Assembly (NCBI RefSeq): GCF_904848665.1
Contig: NZ_CAJHCQ010000006.1
Location: forward strand, 186,001 to 250,000
Length of the DNA stretch: 64,000 nucleotides
From: Paraburkholderia hiiakae
Lineage (GTDB): Bacteria > Pseudomonadota > Gammaproteobacteria > Burkholderiales > Burkholderiaceae
Reading direction: 5' to 3'
The notes below the pieces were generated by a model that saw only the letters and a program-made list of their open reading frames with translations, had not been told where the DNA came from and did no database searches. Below, in pieces: positions 45,807 to 55,819 of this stretch; the first letter of the stretch is position 1; the number at the start of each line of letters is the position of its first letter. The position numbers and the translations under genes are program-made.

Positions 45807-46742
45807 ATGACGAATCTGGTTATTGCTGAACACGACAATCACTCGATCAAGGCTGCGACGCTGAACACCGTCGCAGCAGCACAAAAGATTGGCGGCGACG
45901 TGCACGTGCTGGTCGCGGGCCACAACGCCCAGGCCGCAGCGGATGCAGCCGCGAAGATCGCCGGCGTTGCAAAGGTGCTGCTCGCCGACGCGCCGCAACT
46001 CGAGCAGGGTCTTGCAGAGAACGTCGAAGCGACGGTAATTGCGATCGCGAAGAACTACTCGCACATCCTCGCTCCGGCCACGGCAGCGGGGAAGAACGTT
46101 ACGCCGCGCATCGCCGCGAAGCTCGATGTTGCGCAGATCAGCGACATCACCGCTGTGGATGCGCCGGACACGTTCGAGCGTCCGATCTATGCGGGCAACG
46201 TCATCGCGACGGTTCAGTCTCAAGATCCCGTCAAGGTCATCACGGTCCGCACGACGGCATTCGATGCCGTTGCAGCAGAAGGCGGCAGTGCGCTAGTGGA
46301 GAAGATTGAAGCAGCAGCCGATAGCGGCCTCACGCAGTTCGTGAGCCGTGAAGTCACGAAGCTCGACCGCCCGGAACTCACGAGCGCGAAGATCATCGTC
46401 TCGGGTGGTCGGGGTCTGGGCAGCGGCGAGAACTACACGAAGGTTCTGGAGCCGCTAGCCGACAAGTTCAATGCAGCGCTCGGCGCCTCGCGTGCAGCAG
46501 TCGATGCTGGCTACGTGCCGAACGACTACCAGGTCGGCCAGACCGGCAAGATTGTCGCACCGCAACTGTATGTGGCTGTCGGCATCTCGGGCGCGATCCA
46601 GCATCTGGCCGGCATGAAGGACTCGAAGGTGATCGTCGCAATCAACAAGGACGAAGAAGCACCGATTTTCAGCGTGGCCGATTACGGCCTCGTGGGCGAC
46701 CTGTTCACAGCCGTTCCGGAACTCGCCGCCGCGCTACCCTGA
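45807..46742 (+). CDS. etfA: electron transfer flavoprotein subunit alpha
   Basis: A 311-residue EtfA. The N-terminal domain starts [17 protein letters not shown]. The FAD-binding C-terminal domain has [12 protein letters not shown] near residue 194, [15 protein letters not shown] near 242, [13 protein letters not shown] near 262 and [18 protein letters not shown] near 280. AAGGAGCGAG precedes the ATG, 14 bp after etfB. It is the last gene before the terminator. Confidence 0.95.
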   Translation: MTNLVIAEHDNHSIKAATLNTVAAAQKIGGDVHVLVAGHNAQAAADAAAKIAGVAKVLLADAPQLEQGLAENVEATVIAIAKNYSHILAPATAAGKNVTPRIAAKLDVAQISDITAVDAPDTFERPIYAGNVIATVQSQDPVKVITVRTTAFDAVAAEGGSALVEKIEAAADSGLTQFVSREVTKLDRPELTSAKIIVSGGRGLGSGENYTKVLEPLADKFNAALGASRAAVDAGYVPNDYQVGQTGKIVAPQLYVAVGISGAIQHLAGMKDSKVIVAINKDEEAPIFSVADYGLVGDLFTAVPELAAALP

Positions 46743-46770
46743 CACCAGGCTGCCACGCGTCATCAATGCC

Positions 46771-46800
46771 AAAAGGCGCCTTCAGTCAGGCGCCTTTTTT
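46771..46800. terminator. bidirectional intrinsic terminator after etfA
   Basis: AAAAGGCGCCT (46771-46781) pairs with AGGCGCCTTTT (46788-46798) around a 6-base loop. Six T follow on the plus strand; on the minus strand the product ends GGCGCCTTTT. It serves both etfA and the convergent LysR gene. Confidence 0.9.
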
Positions 46801-46810
46801 ACGCTTTCAC

Positions 46811-47746
46811 TCAGCGACCGCGCTGTACCGCAACGCGCTCGCGATGATCGGGACGGCATTGCGGTCCGACCACTTCCAGCATGAAGTCGCTGAATACCTT
46901 GAGTTTCGGCGAGACGAAGCTCGATTTTGCTGACACGAGATGAAACACGCGCCCGCCGTGGTTCCAGGCGTCGAACGCACGGACGAGGGTGTCGTCCGAG
47001 AGTTCCCGGCGCACGAAAACATCGAGCACGCAGACGAGACCCAGTCCCGCGCACGCCGCGTTCACGAGTGCATCGGAGCTGTTGAGCGACAATCTGCCTT
47101 CCGGCGATACGATGATCTCGTCACCTTCGCGTGAGAACAGCCATGGTTGGGGCGTCGGTCGGCCTTCAGGAAGCAGTCCCAGGCATTGCGCGGGATCGAG
47201 ATCGGCCGGAGACGCCTCGCGAACGGAATCGACGACATGGGGGCGTCCGCAGACAACATAGCTCGCGGAATAAAGTGGTCGTGCTACCAGTTCCGTATCC
47301 TCGACGGCGTCGATGCGAATGGCCAGATCAATACCTCGGGCGATCAGCGCATGCGGCTGATTAGTCAGGTTGACGTTGACGGAGAGCGCAGGGTAGCGCG
47401 CAAGAAATGAGGGCAGCGCCGGCAGCAGCAGCGCGTGCCCGATGGCAATGGGCGCCTCCACGGTGAGCGAGCCGCGCACTTGCGCGTGCGCTTGCGCGGC
47501 TTCTTCCTCTGCGGCAAGTACGCCCTCCAGCAGCGTCTTGCAGCGCAGGTAGAAGCGCTCGCCGGCGTTGGTGAGACGCAAATGCCGGGTGTTGCGCTGC
47601 AAAAGCGTGACGCCCAGATGCTTCTCGAGATTGCGCACGCAGGACGTCACGGTTGCGTTTGCAAGGTCCAGCGATTCGGCGGCGCGCGAGAAACTGCCGC
47701 GTTCGCTCACGCGCACGAACACTTCCATGGCCCAAAGTCTGTCCAT
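46811..47746 (-). CDS. LysR family transcriptional regulator
   Basis: A 311-residue LysR protein of the group with N-terminus MDRLWAMEVFVRVSERGSFSRAAESLDLANATVTSCVRNLEKHLGVTLLQR, followed by a type 2 periplasmic-binding effector domain (GSLTVEAPIAIGHALLLPALPSF). In the recognition helix a cysteine (TSCVRNLE) replaces the more common R/K residues. GAGG precedes the ATG. It follows the flavoprotein gene at 47785-49224 by 38 bp on the same strand, so it may be co-transcribed with it. Confidence 0.91.
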   Translation of the reverse strand: MDRLWAMEVFVRVSERGSFSRAAESLDLANATVTSCVRNLEKHLGVTLLQRNTRHLRLTNAGERFYLRCKTLLEGVLAAEEEAAQAHAQVRGSLTVEAPIAIGHALLLPALPSFLARYPALSVNVNLTNQPHALIARGIDLAIRIDAVEDTELVARPLYSASYVVCGRPHVVDSVREASPADLDPAQCLGLLPEGRPTPQPWLFSREGDEIIVSPEGRLSLNSSDALVNAACAGLGLVCVLDVFVRRELSDDTLVRAFDAWNHGGRVFHLVSAKSSFVSPKLKVFSDFMLEVVGPQCRPDHRERVAVQRGR

Positions 47747-47784
47747 GCTACCTCGTTAGCTCATCGATACAGGGCGAATCGCCG

Positions 47785-49224
47785 TCAACGCGAGGCGATC
47801 GTTTCGCCGGCCAGCTTGCCAAAAACCAGGCCCTTGAGCACCGAGGTCGCGCCCGTGTAGTTGCCGTAGTACATGCCAATCGTCTCTCCCGCGGCATAGA
47901 GGCCCGAGATCGGCGCGCCGTCCGTATTCAATACGCGGGCGGCAGCGTCCACTTTCAGGCCGCCGAACGTAAATACGTTCGCGGAGATAATCGGATAAGC
48001 GAAGAACGGGGCACGGTCGAGCGGCAACGCCCAGTTCGATTTGCGGGGTTCGACGCCATGCGTGGCGAGACCGTCGGCGACGAGCGGATCGTAGTGGCCT
48101 TCGAGGCAAGCGGCGTTATAGGCGGTTACCGTAGCCGCAAGCGCAGCGCCCGGTATACCGAGCTGCATTGCCAGCGCCTCGAGCGTCGGTGCTTCAATGG
48201 CGGGCTGATCGGTTCGGATTGCCAGGCGATAGTTCGGAATGTCCTTTACGCGCTGATCGAGGATCACATAGGCGATCCCCTCATCCTGCTCGTAAATACG
48301 GCGTGTGACACGTTCATACCAGGCATCGACCGTGCCGGGGGCCTCGTCGGTGAACCGCTGGCCACGTCGGTTGACGAGAATGCCGTACGGAAACACGAAA
48401 ATGGACGGTTCCGAAACCCCCGAGCGCGGATCGACCGGCTCAGCGTGGTAGCTGCCGAACTCGCCGCTCGGCGCGGCGCCGGCGCGCAGTGCCATCGCGA
48501 TGCCTTCGCCTTTGTTGAAGTAGCCTCCCTTGCATACCGGACGCAAGTAGACCGAGCGTGGGCCGAGATACTGCGCAAGCATCTCGGGATTGCCCTCGAA
48601 GCCGCCACTCGCGAGTACGACGGCGCCGGCGTAGCGACGACGTCCAGCGCCACGCTTCCACGCCGTGAGCCCAACGACTGATCCATGAGTATCGATGATG
48701 AGGTCGCGCGCCGTGCACTCGTAATGGAAGGTGACGCCGAGGGCTTCTGCCTGCGCGGCCAGCGTCTCGATCATTGCCTCGCCGCCGCCTACCGGCAACA
48801 AGCGCGGTTGAGAACGCGTGAGGAACTGCGTGGGCAGGAAGTCGAAGCGCACGCCCATGTCGCGAAGCCACTGCACGGATCGCGGCACGAGAGCCGCGAA
48901 CGTGGAGAGTACGTCAGCGTCCGCGAGTGCCAGCGACGCAGTGGTTTGCGACCATGATGAACGGTCGAGCGCCATTTCGGCCATCAGGTCAGGGTCCGCG
49001 TAGCGGCTCGCGTTTTCCCCGAGGTGATCTTCGAAGTCGTCGGAAACTTCGTCGAGCGATTTCATGCGGAGATAGGCCTCCGTATAACGGCTCTGGCCAC
49101 CACGATGCATGCGTGTCGCGCGCTCGAGCACGCAAACGTTCAAGCCGCGCTGCGCCGCGCTCACGGCCGCCGAAAGCCCCGCCACCCCACAACCTGCTAC
49201 CACCACGTCAAAATTTTCGTCCAT
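47785..49224 (-). CDS. FAD-dependent oxidoreductase, fumarate reductase/ketosteroid dehydrogenase type
   Basis: A 479-residue FAD_binding_2 flavoprotein. GCGVAGLSAAVSAAQRG is near residue 10, RGGQSRYTEAYLR near 41, VLASGGFEGNPEM near 202, and the C-terminal LYAAGETIGMYYGNYTGATSVLKGLVFGK closes the FAD site. It is a divergent paralogue of the TcuA-like protein at 41301. ATG 49224 gives the normal N-terminus; an upstream in-frame ATG at 49296 adds 24 residues without a ribosome site. The next gene upstream on the strand is the racemase-fold gene, 126 bp away. Substrate unknown. Confidence 0.86.
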   Translation of the reverse strand: MDENFDVVVAGCGVAGLSAAVSAAQRGLNVCVLERATRMHRGGQSRYTEAYLRMKSLDEVSDDFEDHLGENASRYADPDLMAEMALDRSSWSQTTASLALADADVLSTFAALVPRSVQWLRDMGVRFDFLPTQFLTRSQPRLLPVGGGEAMIETLAAQAEALGVTFHYECTARDLIIDTHGSVVGLTAWKRGAGRRRYAGAVVLASGGFEGNPEMLAQYLGPRSVYLRPVCKGGYFNKGEGIAMALRAGAAPSGEFGSYHAEPVDPRSGVSEPSIFVFPYGILVNRRGQRFTDEAPGTVDAWYERVTRRIYEQDEGIAYVILDQRVKDIPNYRLAIRTDQPAIEAPTLEALAMQLGIPGAALAATVTAYNAACLEGHYDPLVADGLATHGVEPRKSNWALPLDRAPFFAYPIISANVFTFGGLKVDAAARVLNTDGAPISGLYAAGETIGMYYGNYTGATSVLKGLVFGKLAGETIASR

Positions 49225-49350
49225 GATCGCGTTCTCGCTGGTGAAGACATGAACGCAGAATACTGGGCGCGCGGGAGCGGGAATAGCGTCCTGCATCGAA
49301 TGCCGCTTTCGATAAAGACGAATAATGCGTGGGATGCGGAGCGCTTGTCT

Positions 49351-50145
49351 TTACTGCTCTACGAGATGCGGAACGATTTCCACGCCGAGCAGTTCGAACA
49401 TATCCCGAAGCCCAGCAAGAGGAAATTGTTCCGACTGCGTGGCGATGCAAACCGTGGTGCCGCTCCCAGACGTGGTATGCGGGCTCAGACGAGGCACCAG
49501 CGCATTGGCAGGATCAAGAAAGACCATGTCCGGCGCGGCGCGCTCAAAGAAAGGCAACAGCCAGGGCAAGTGAGTCGATGAGAGCGTGCAGGTGTCCAGC
49601 CCGGGCAGTTCACTGCGGAGGCGATCGATGAAATCATTCACCTCGCGCTGCGTGCCCGACGGGTCGGACAGAAAAGTGCCATCCTCGACACGTTGGACGA
49701 GTGGCGAGCCGTTGACCACCTCGACACGTCGGCCGCCGCTTTCTCGTGCAATATAGGCTTGAATCTCGTGGCTTTGAACAAGCGATTGCACCCCCAGTAC
49801 CGCAACGACGCCTGAGCGAGACACGCCGAGCGCCTGCGCAACGGGCGGATAGATGCCTAGGACCGGGACGGACTGTGTCTTCTCAACTTCATCGAGTACC
49901 ATCACCGACGGTGCATTCGAGGCGAGTACCACAGCGGCTGCGCCAAACCGGGCCAATGTCTCGATCGCGGCACTGACGCAATCCGCGAGTTCGCTGTGCG
50001 ATTTGGCGCCGTAAGGAAAGCTGGCGCGGTCTGCCAAGTACAAGATATCCTGCTGCGGAAAACAGCGCCGGATAACCTCAACGATCGCGTAACTGCCAAT
50101 TCCCGCGTCGAAGACGCCAATAGGTTTGTGAAGATTGAATTGCAT
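49351..50145 (-). CDS. glutamate racemase-like protein with both catalytic cysteines replaced by serine
   Basis: A 264-residue MurI-fold protein. VFDAGIGS at 11-18 and FPYGAKS at 43-49 are typical of glutamate racemases. The two catalytic cysteine motifs are changed: CNTAS reads SNAPS (S76) and GCTHYP reads SSTHLP (S190). The fold and substrate loop are kept, so it may bind an acidic amino or hydroxy acid, but two-base racemisation by thiolates is excluded. Not the housekeeping murI. On the strand it is followed by the flavoprotein gene and the LysR gene, suggesting one unit. Confidence 0.85.
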   Translation of the reverse strand: MQFNLHKPIGVFDAGIGSYAIVEVIRRCFPQQDILYLADRASFPYGAKSHSELADCVSAAIETLARFGAAAVVLASNAPSVMVLDEVEKTQSVPVLGIYPPVAQALGVSRSGVVAVLGVQSLVQSHEIQAYIARESGGRRVEVVNGSPLVQRVEDGTFLSDPSGTQREVNDFIDRLRSELPGLDTCTLSSTHLPWLLPFFERAAPDMVFLDPANALVPRLSPHTTSGSGTTVCIATQSEQFPLAGLRDMFELLGVEIVPHLVEQ

Positions 50146-50227
50146 CGATTATGTCGTTCGATTGAGTTACCGCGTATTTTTGAAGTCCGATATCCGGCGA
50201 GAAAGGGCCGGTTCGGAAGCGGCACGC

Positions 50228-53200
50228 TCAGGCAATGGCTGAGGCCACGGGGAGTATAAAGGAGAAACTGGCACCCCCATGAGCGGACGCATTGCTTGCC
50301 GATATGTGGCCGCCATGTGCCTCGATGATGGATCGGCATATGGGCAAGCCCATACCCATCCCGGTGTTCTTGGTCGTAAAGAAGCTTTCGAACAGGCTGC
50401 CCAGATATCCGGGAGCGATGCCCGGACCACTGTCCTCGACTGCGCAAGACACGGTGCCGACATCTTGCGTAAAGACCCGGATGGTGATCTCACGCCGTTC
50501 GCTTTGCGAATGCTCCATTGCCTGTATGGCATTGACCGCGAGGTTCACGATCACTTGCTGCAACTGGACGCGGTCAGCGAGCAGTTGCGGCGTTCCGGCA
50601 GCAACCTCGCGCGTCACCGTGACGTGCTGCGACTGTATTTCGTGGCGCAAAAATATCAGCGCCCCGTCGATAATTTCATCGAGCGACACCAGCGTGCGCT
50701 CGGGCCCGCGCCGAACCGCCATCGCGCGAATTCGACCAATAATGTCCGCAGCGCGCCGGGTTGCTGCGATGCTACGTGTGGTGGCTGCGCGGGCCTCCAG
50801 CATGTCGGGTACCGGCCGATCCAGCCAGCGTAGCGCCGCTTCGCCATTGAGGGAGATAGAGGCCAGCGGCTGCTTCAATTCGTGAGCGATCGACGCAGTC
50901 AGTTCGCCGAGCATCGAAATGCGGGCGGCGTGAGCAAAGTCCGCCTGCACCCGCTGCAGCATTTCATGTGCGCGAATACGCTCAGTCATATCGACCAGAC
51001 TGATCACTGCGATGCCCAGATCCTCGTTTCGCCTGGGACGTGCAATGGTAAGCAGTACATCGATTGTCCGCCCGTCCAGGGTCGGCAGTTTGGTCACTTC
51101 CTGGAAAAAAATTTCGCCGTTATACCGGCTGATCAGTGCACGTCGGAATGTGGCGGGGCTCTCTCGCCAGATCCATGTCAGCGGACCGAGCAACTCGTGT
51201 CGGTCGCGCGCACCGAACATTTGCACTGCGTGATGATTGACATCTTCGAGTACAAGACTCTCACTCGCGCGCGCAAGCCATTCGGGATGGTCATCGATGT
51301 AGGCCGCCAGATTTTCCACTCCGTGTAAGCGCAACTCGGACAGCAAGGCGATCAACGCTTGCGCCCCAGTTTGCCATAGCCCAACGGGTACTTCGCTGAA
51401 AAGATGACGGTAGCGATGCTCGCTGCGCTGGAGTTCCGCGTACAGCCGCGCGTTCTCCAATGAAATTGCAGCTTGTGACGCCAAAAGTCTGAGTACGGCG
51501 ATTCGTGCCGGCGTGAAGACGTGCGGTGTCAGCGTGTTTTCGAGGTACAGGACACCAATCAGCTTTGCCTGTTTGATCAAGGGCAGGCAGAGCACCGATC
51601 GGCACGCTTCACGCCGGAGGTACTCATCGCCCGAGAACGGACTGGAATGCCTGGCGTCGTCCAGGAGAAGATTGTCTTCGGTTCGAATGACGTATCGCAG
51701 GATGGACTCGGGGAGTTCCGCGGGCACTATCTGCGTGTGGGGCATTCGAATCTCAACCGATTCACGCTTTGTTGTCGCTTCGGCCTCGATCCATAGCTCG
51801 TCGGCCCGAGGCAGGATCAGTGCGCCCCGGTCCGCGCCCGCGTGCTCCAGCGCAAGAACCATCAGTGTGTGAATCAATTTGTCCAGGCCGGTTTCACTGA
51901 ATACGGCTTGCGACATTCTGGTGACCGTACCAAGTTCCAGGTGTTCGATTGAAGTCGTGATGGTGCTTTCAGAGCGAGGCGACGTTTCCTGAGACAGTTG
52001 CGTGTGGGTCTCATCCAGTTGACGGACTTTGCCGTGAGCGCCCCAGCGCGCGTAGCAAGACCGGGCTTCGCGAAGATAGTTGTTCGCGATCGTCGCGAAA
52101 CCGCGCTGCGCATAGGAGCGCGCGGCAAGCTCATTGGCGAGCGCCTGATTCTGGATGAAACCGTTCTCGCGACTAGATCGTATGGCCTCCTCATAGAGAG
52201 ACACTGCGTCGGCGTTACGGCCCTCGATGCGCGCGACCTCCGCCAGAACGAGCGCTTCCCGGTTGCGAAAATTTTCGGGGCAACTGCCGCTCCAAAGCTC
52301 GAACTTCTTGAGTTTTACCTCAAGTATCTGCCGGTATGCGCGCTGTTGAGCCGGCGATGCCGTTGGATAGACTGCCGTTAGGGTAAGCGCATGATAGAAG
52401 TGATAGGTCGCCTCGATCGGCAGGCTCATCGTAGCAGCGGGAAGCATCGGCTCGACTCGCGCGGCGCAGTCCAGCGCTTCCGCATAATCGCCCCGCAAAT
52501 ACGCGAGTATTTGCTTCATGATGTGATAGAAGGCTACGCCGCAGCCGAACGTCGCCTTGACGATCGTGGCAAAGCTGGCCGCTTCATCGAACGCACTATC
52601 GCCCATGCCGAGCGGGTTCGTTGACTGGCCCTGCAGGCCGGCGATAAATTGCTGTTCGAGCCGTATCGTCTCGAAGACCGCATCGTTATGACTCTGCCGG
52701 GCGAATGCTGCATATTTCACTGATCGTGCCAGCACGTCGCCGAGCGAATCTCCCTTTTCTATTAAATGCCAAATAGTCTCGAATGCGAGGAAACCGCCGT
52801 AAACGAAGTCGCCCACTTCAAGGCAAGCTTCAAAGGCTCGCTCAAGAATCGGCAGGCCCGTCGCGAAGTGATGCCGCCAGAAATTGATGTGGTCCCCGTG
52901 CAGGTGAAGCAACGTTCCTCGAAGGCGAGCATTGCCGATTTTTTCGTTCAGCTGCAGTGACATTTCGGAAAACTGAAATGCGGATGCGATGTCGCCGTGC
53001 ACCGAAACCAGCATGACGGAATAGACGCCATACGCAAAACTCGACTGGTCCGTATTTCCGTGCAACAACGAAAGGTTAACGGCCTTCAGGGTGACGAGCG
53101 GATAAAAGGCCGGTTGCCCCATATACACACAAGGAATGGCCTCGCTGAGCAGGTTGATGATCGCCTGCATCGCTGGATCCGCTGCCATCGGTGCGTCGAG

Positions 53201-55819
53201 CAACTGGACCGTGGAGCGTCCTGCCAGATTGTTCGGGACAGCGCGCAACTCTGCCTCGACTGCGATCTGAATCTCCGCTTCGGTCTCGGGAAGGGGCAGG
53301 CCGAGTTCCCGGAGCGCCCCGAGTGCTACGGCGAACCCTTCGGAGTATTTACTCGCCACCTGGTACAGCTTCATCCGCAAACTGTAGACCTTGGCTCGAT
53401 CGAGCTTGCTGCGTGCCTGGCTCAGGATTATCTCGAAGAGAGCGTCCGCCTCGGCAAAGCTTCCGACCAGATATTCGCACTCGGAGAGTTCGAGATAGAG
53501 GTCGAGCGTCTCCCGGTATCGTTGCGTCCACGCATCGGTCGATAGCAGCGCAGTGGCTTGTGCGAAGTGGCCGCGAGCGGCGGAATAAGCGGTTGTATGT
53601 TTGGCGCGCTTGCCCGCCGTAACGTTCAACTCGACCACCTGATCGCGTTCGTCCTGCGTCGTAATGAGCGCGACGCCGCGATTGAGATGGTTCACGATGT
53701 CAAAGATGCCTTCGTCGAGCAATTCGTGTGGCGTCTGCGATGCGATCAATCTGCCAATCCGGAGGTGCTCGGCGGCGCGATCGCCCTCGGGGAGCAACGC
53801 GTAGGCTGCTTCGTGCACGCGGTCGTGGGTGAACTTATAGGCGCTCTCCGTACGGAACACGAGCCCCGCTTTCACGGCTTCCCACAATTGCGCGTGGATC
53901 TTGTCCTCAGATTCGCCTTGAATCTGAGTGAGTGTGGAAACTTCGGCAATGTTCCCCAGGCAGGCAAGTTGCTTTAACGCATTCTGGGTCGCGGCGGACT
54001 GATGGCTCAGCTTTTCCGCCACGAGATCGACCACGTTTTCGGTAATGCCCTTGTTACAGATGCGGGGCAGGTCCCAGATCCATTTGGCCGCGCCGCGGTC
54101 GAACGCGAGCAGTTGCTCCTCAGTGAGTGCCTTGAGAAACTGAATCGCGAAGAATGGATTGCCGTCCGTCTTTTGATGGACCAGATGCGCCAGTGGCTGA
54201 GCAGTCGCGAGGTCACAGCGAAGCGAATCGGCTACCAGCCTTCCGATGTTGTGAGGTGTGAGAGGAGCAAGCACCGTTGTCGCGGGGTGGACGCCTGCCC
54301 GGCGGATCATTTCGAGCGTTCGCATGAGCGGATGCGCGGGACCGACCTCGTTGTCGCGATACGCACCAACCAGCAGCAGGTACCGCACTTCTGGATGCGT
54401 CGCGACATGCGCGATCAGATCGAGCGTCGCTACATCCAGCCATTGCAGATCGTCGACGAATAAGGCAAGGGGATGTTCCGGCCGCGCGAATACGCCGAGG
54501 AATCGGCGGAATACGAACTGAAAACGACTCTGCGCCTCCCGAGGCAGGAGAGTGGGGACGGGTGGTTGCTCGCCAATGATGAGAGACAGTTCCGGGATGA
54601 GGTTTACTATCAGCTCGCCATTGGAGCCCACGGCTTCCATGAGCCGGCGTCGCCAGCGGTCAATCTCCTCTTCGCTTTTGCCCAGGAGTTCGTGAACGAG
54701 AGATTGAAAGGCGGCAGCCAGCGTCGAGTAGGGAATATCACGCTTGTATTGATCGACCTTGCCGGTTGCGAAAAGACCGCGCGGCGGGACCAGCACCTTG
54801 TGCAACTCGTTGACGACCGAAGACTTGCCAATGCCGGCATACCCGGAAATGAGGACCATTTCCGTCGCGCCGCTAGCTATGACTCGATCAAATGCCTCAA
54901 TAAGCGCTTTGATCTGTGCCTCGCGTCCGTAGAGTCGTTCGGGGATCAGCAGTCGATCGGACGCGTCGTGCTCACCTGTTGAAAATGGTTCTATCCGGTG
55001 GTACTTCTCCCATTCATCGAGACATCTCTGAAGGTCGGCTTCGACGCCTGCCGCCGTCTGGTAGCGGTCCTCGGCGTTTTTGGTGAGGAGTTTCAGCACG
55101 ATACGCTCGATCGGCGCTGGAATTCCGCCGACGCGCCCGCCCGGTGGCGGCGGCTTCCGGGCAATATGGCAATGGATCCATTCCATGGGATCCGAAGCCG
55201 CGAAAGGCAGCGTTCCGGTGAGCATTTCATACAGCGTTACGCCAAGCGAATAAAGATCGCTTCGGGCGTCGATCGACCGGTTCATCCGGCCCGTTTGCTC
55301 TGGCGCCATGTAAGCAAACGTACCCGCGATAATTTCCGGCGGCGCGGGCGCCTGGCGCTCCTGTGGCAGCTGGGATGCAATGCCGAAGCCGGTCAGGCGC
55401 ACGCTGCTGTCGCTGTGGACGAGCACATTTGCCGGCTTGATATCTTTATGGACGAGCCCACGCTGGTGAATCTGGCCGACCGCGATCGCGAGGTTGACCG
55501 CAAGATGCAGAAAGTGCGTGAGTTCCAGTGGACGGCCCATGGCGCGATCCAGGGGCTCGCAACCAGCATCGTCGAGGACGAGCGCCGGCAGGTCGTTATG
55601 GCGGCCGAGCGCCAGCGGTCGGGCTGCCCAGCGGGAATCAAGAACTGGCGCCAATGCATATTCGTGCTTGAGGCGCGAGAGGCTTCTGGCCGCTGGGCGT
55701 GCCGCGACGAGCATCAACACTGAGACGGAGGAGCCGGGGGGCTTCGCGCGATACAACGAGAAGTCTTCATCGTCGCGCAGCCACCTTAGCTCGTATCCGT
55801 TGAGATCGATATCGTCCAT
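50228..55819 (-). CDS. giant hybrid protein: kinase-like domain, AAA ATPase, GAF and sensor histidine kinase
   Basis: About 1,863 residues. The N-terminal Ser/Thr kinase-like domain (1-280) has HKDIKPAN at 124-131 and an APE-type motif MAPEQTGR at 171-178. It lacks a beta-3 VAIK lysine and its DFG reads GFG (G144). A large AAA/NACHT-like ATPase follows, with Walker A GYAGIGKS at 326-333. TPR-like helices (about 700-1,300), a GAF domain (GADRGALILPRADELW...), a PAS-like segment and a histidine kinase with H1646 (IAHELKQPL), N-box (NLAVNAIQAM) and G-boxes (EDSGPGIAPGY, GMGMGLPICRS) complete it. ATG 55819 is preferred over 55864. No receiver domain is visible. Located before the winged-helix ATPase gene that adjoins the monooxygenase operon. 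Confidence 0.9.
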   Translation of the reverse strand: MDDIDLNGYELRWLRDDEDFSLYRAKPPGSSVSVLMLVAARPAARSLSRLKHEYALAPVLDSRWAARPLALGRHNDLPALVLDDAGCEPLDRAMGRPLELTHFLHLAVNLAIAVGQIHQRGLVHKDIKPANVLVHSDSSVRLTGFGIASQLPQERQAPAPPEIIAGTFAYMAPEQTGRMNRSIDARSDLYSLGVTLYEMLTGTLPFAASDPMEWIHCHIARKPPPPGGRVGGIPAPIERIVLKLLTKNAEDRYQTAAGVEADLQRCLDEWEKYHRIEPFSTGEHDASDRLLIPERLYGREAQIKALIEAFDRVIASGATEMVLISGYAGIGKSSVVNELHKVLVPPRGLFATGKVDQYKRDIPYSTLAAAFQSLVHELLGKSEEEIDRWRRRLMEAVGSNGELIVNLIPELSLIIGEQPPVPTLLPREAQSRFQFVFRRFLGVFARPEHPLALFVDDLQWLDVATLDLIAHVATHPEVRYLLLVGAYRDNEVGPAHPLMRTLEMIRRAGVHPATTVLAPLTPHNIGRLVADSLRCDLATAQPLAHLVHQKTDGNPFFAIQFLKALTEEQLLAFDRGAAKWIWDLPRICNKGITENVVDLVAEKLSHQSAATQNALKQLACLGNIAEVSTLTQIQGESEDKIHAQLWEAVKAGLVFRTESAYKFTHDRVHEAAYALLPEGDRAAEHLRIGRLIASQTPHELLDEGIFDIVNHLNRGVALITTQDERDQVVELNVTAGKRAKHTTAYSAARGHFAQATALLSTDAWTQRYRETLDLYLELSECEYLVGSFAEADALFEIILSQARSKLDRAKVYSLRMKLYQVASKYSEGFAVALGALRELGLPLPETEAEIQIAVEAELRAVPNNLAGRSTVQLLDAPMAADPAMQAIINLLSEAIPCVYMGQPAFYPLVTLKAVNLSLLHGNTDQSSFAYGVYSVMLVSVHGDIASAFQFSEMSLQLNEKIGNARLRGTLLHLHGDHINFWRHHFATGLPILERAFEACLEVGDFVYGGFLAFETIWHLIEKGDSLGDVLARSVKYAAFARQSHNDAVFETIRLEQQFIAGLQGQSTNPLGMGDSAFDEAASFATIVKATFGCGVAFYHIMKQILAYLRGDYAEALDCAARVEPMLPAATMSLPIEATYHFYHALTLTAVYPTASPAQQRAYRQILEVKLKKFELWSGSCPENFRNREALVLAEVARIEGRNADAVSLYEEAIRSSRENGFIQNQALANELAARSYAQRGFATIANNYLREARSCYARWGAHGKVRQLDETHTQLSQETSPRSESTITTSIEHLELGTVTRMSQAVFSETGLDKLIHTLMVLALEHAGADRGALILPRADELWIEAEATTKRESVEIRMPHTQIVPAELPESILRYVIRTEDNLLLDDARHSSPFSGDEYLRREACRSVLCLPLIKQAKLIGVLYLENTLTPHVFTPARIAVLRLLASQAAISLENARLYAELQRSEHRYRHLFSEVPVGLWQTGAQALIALLSELRLHGVENLAAYIDDHPEWLARASESLVLEDVNHHAVQMFGARDRHELLGPLTWIWRESPATFRRALISRYNGEIFFQEVTKLPTLDGRTIDVLLTIARPRRNEDLGIAVISLVDMTERIRAHEMLQRVQADFAHAARISMLGELTASIAHELKQPLASISLNGEAALRWLDRPVPDMLEARAATTRSIAATRRAADIIGRIRAMAVRRGPERTLVSLDEIIDGALIFLRHEIQSQHVTVTREVAAGTPQLLADRVQLQQVIVNLAVNAIQAMEHSQSERREITIRVFTQDVGTVSCAVEDSGPGIAPGYLGSLFESFFTTKNTGMGMGLPICRSIIEAHGGHISASNASAHGGASFSFILPVASAIA

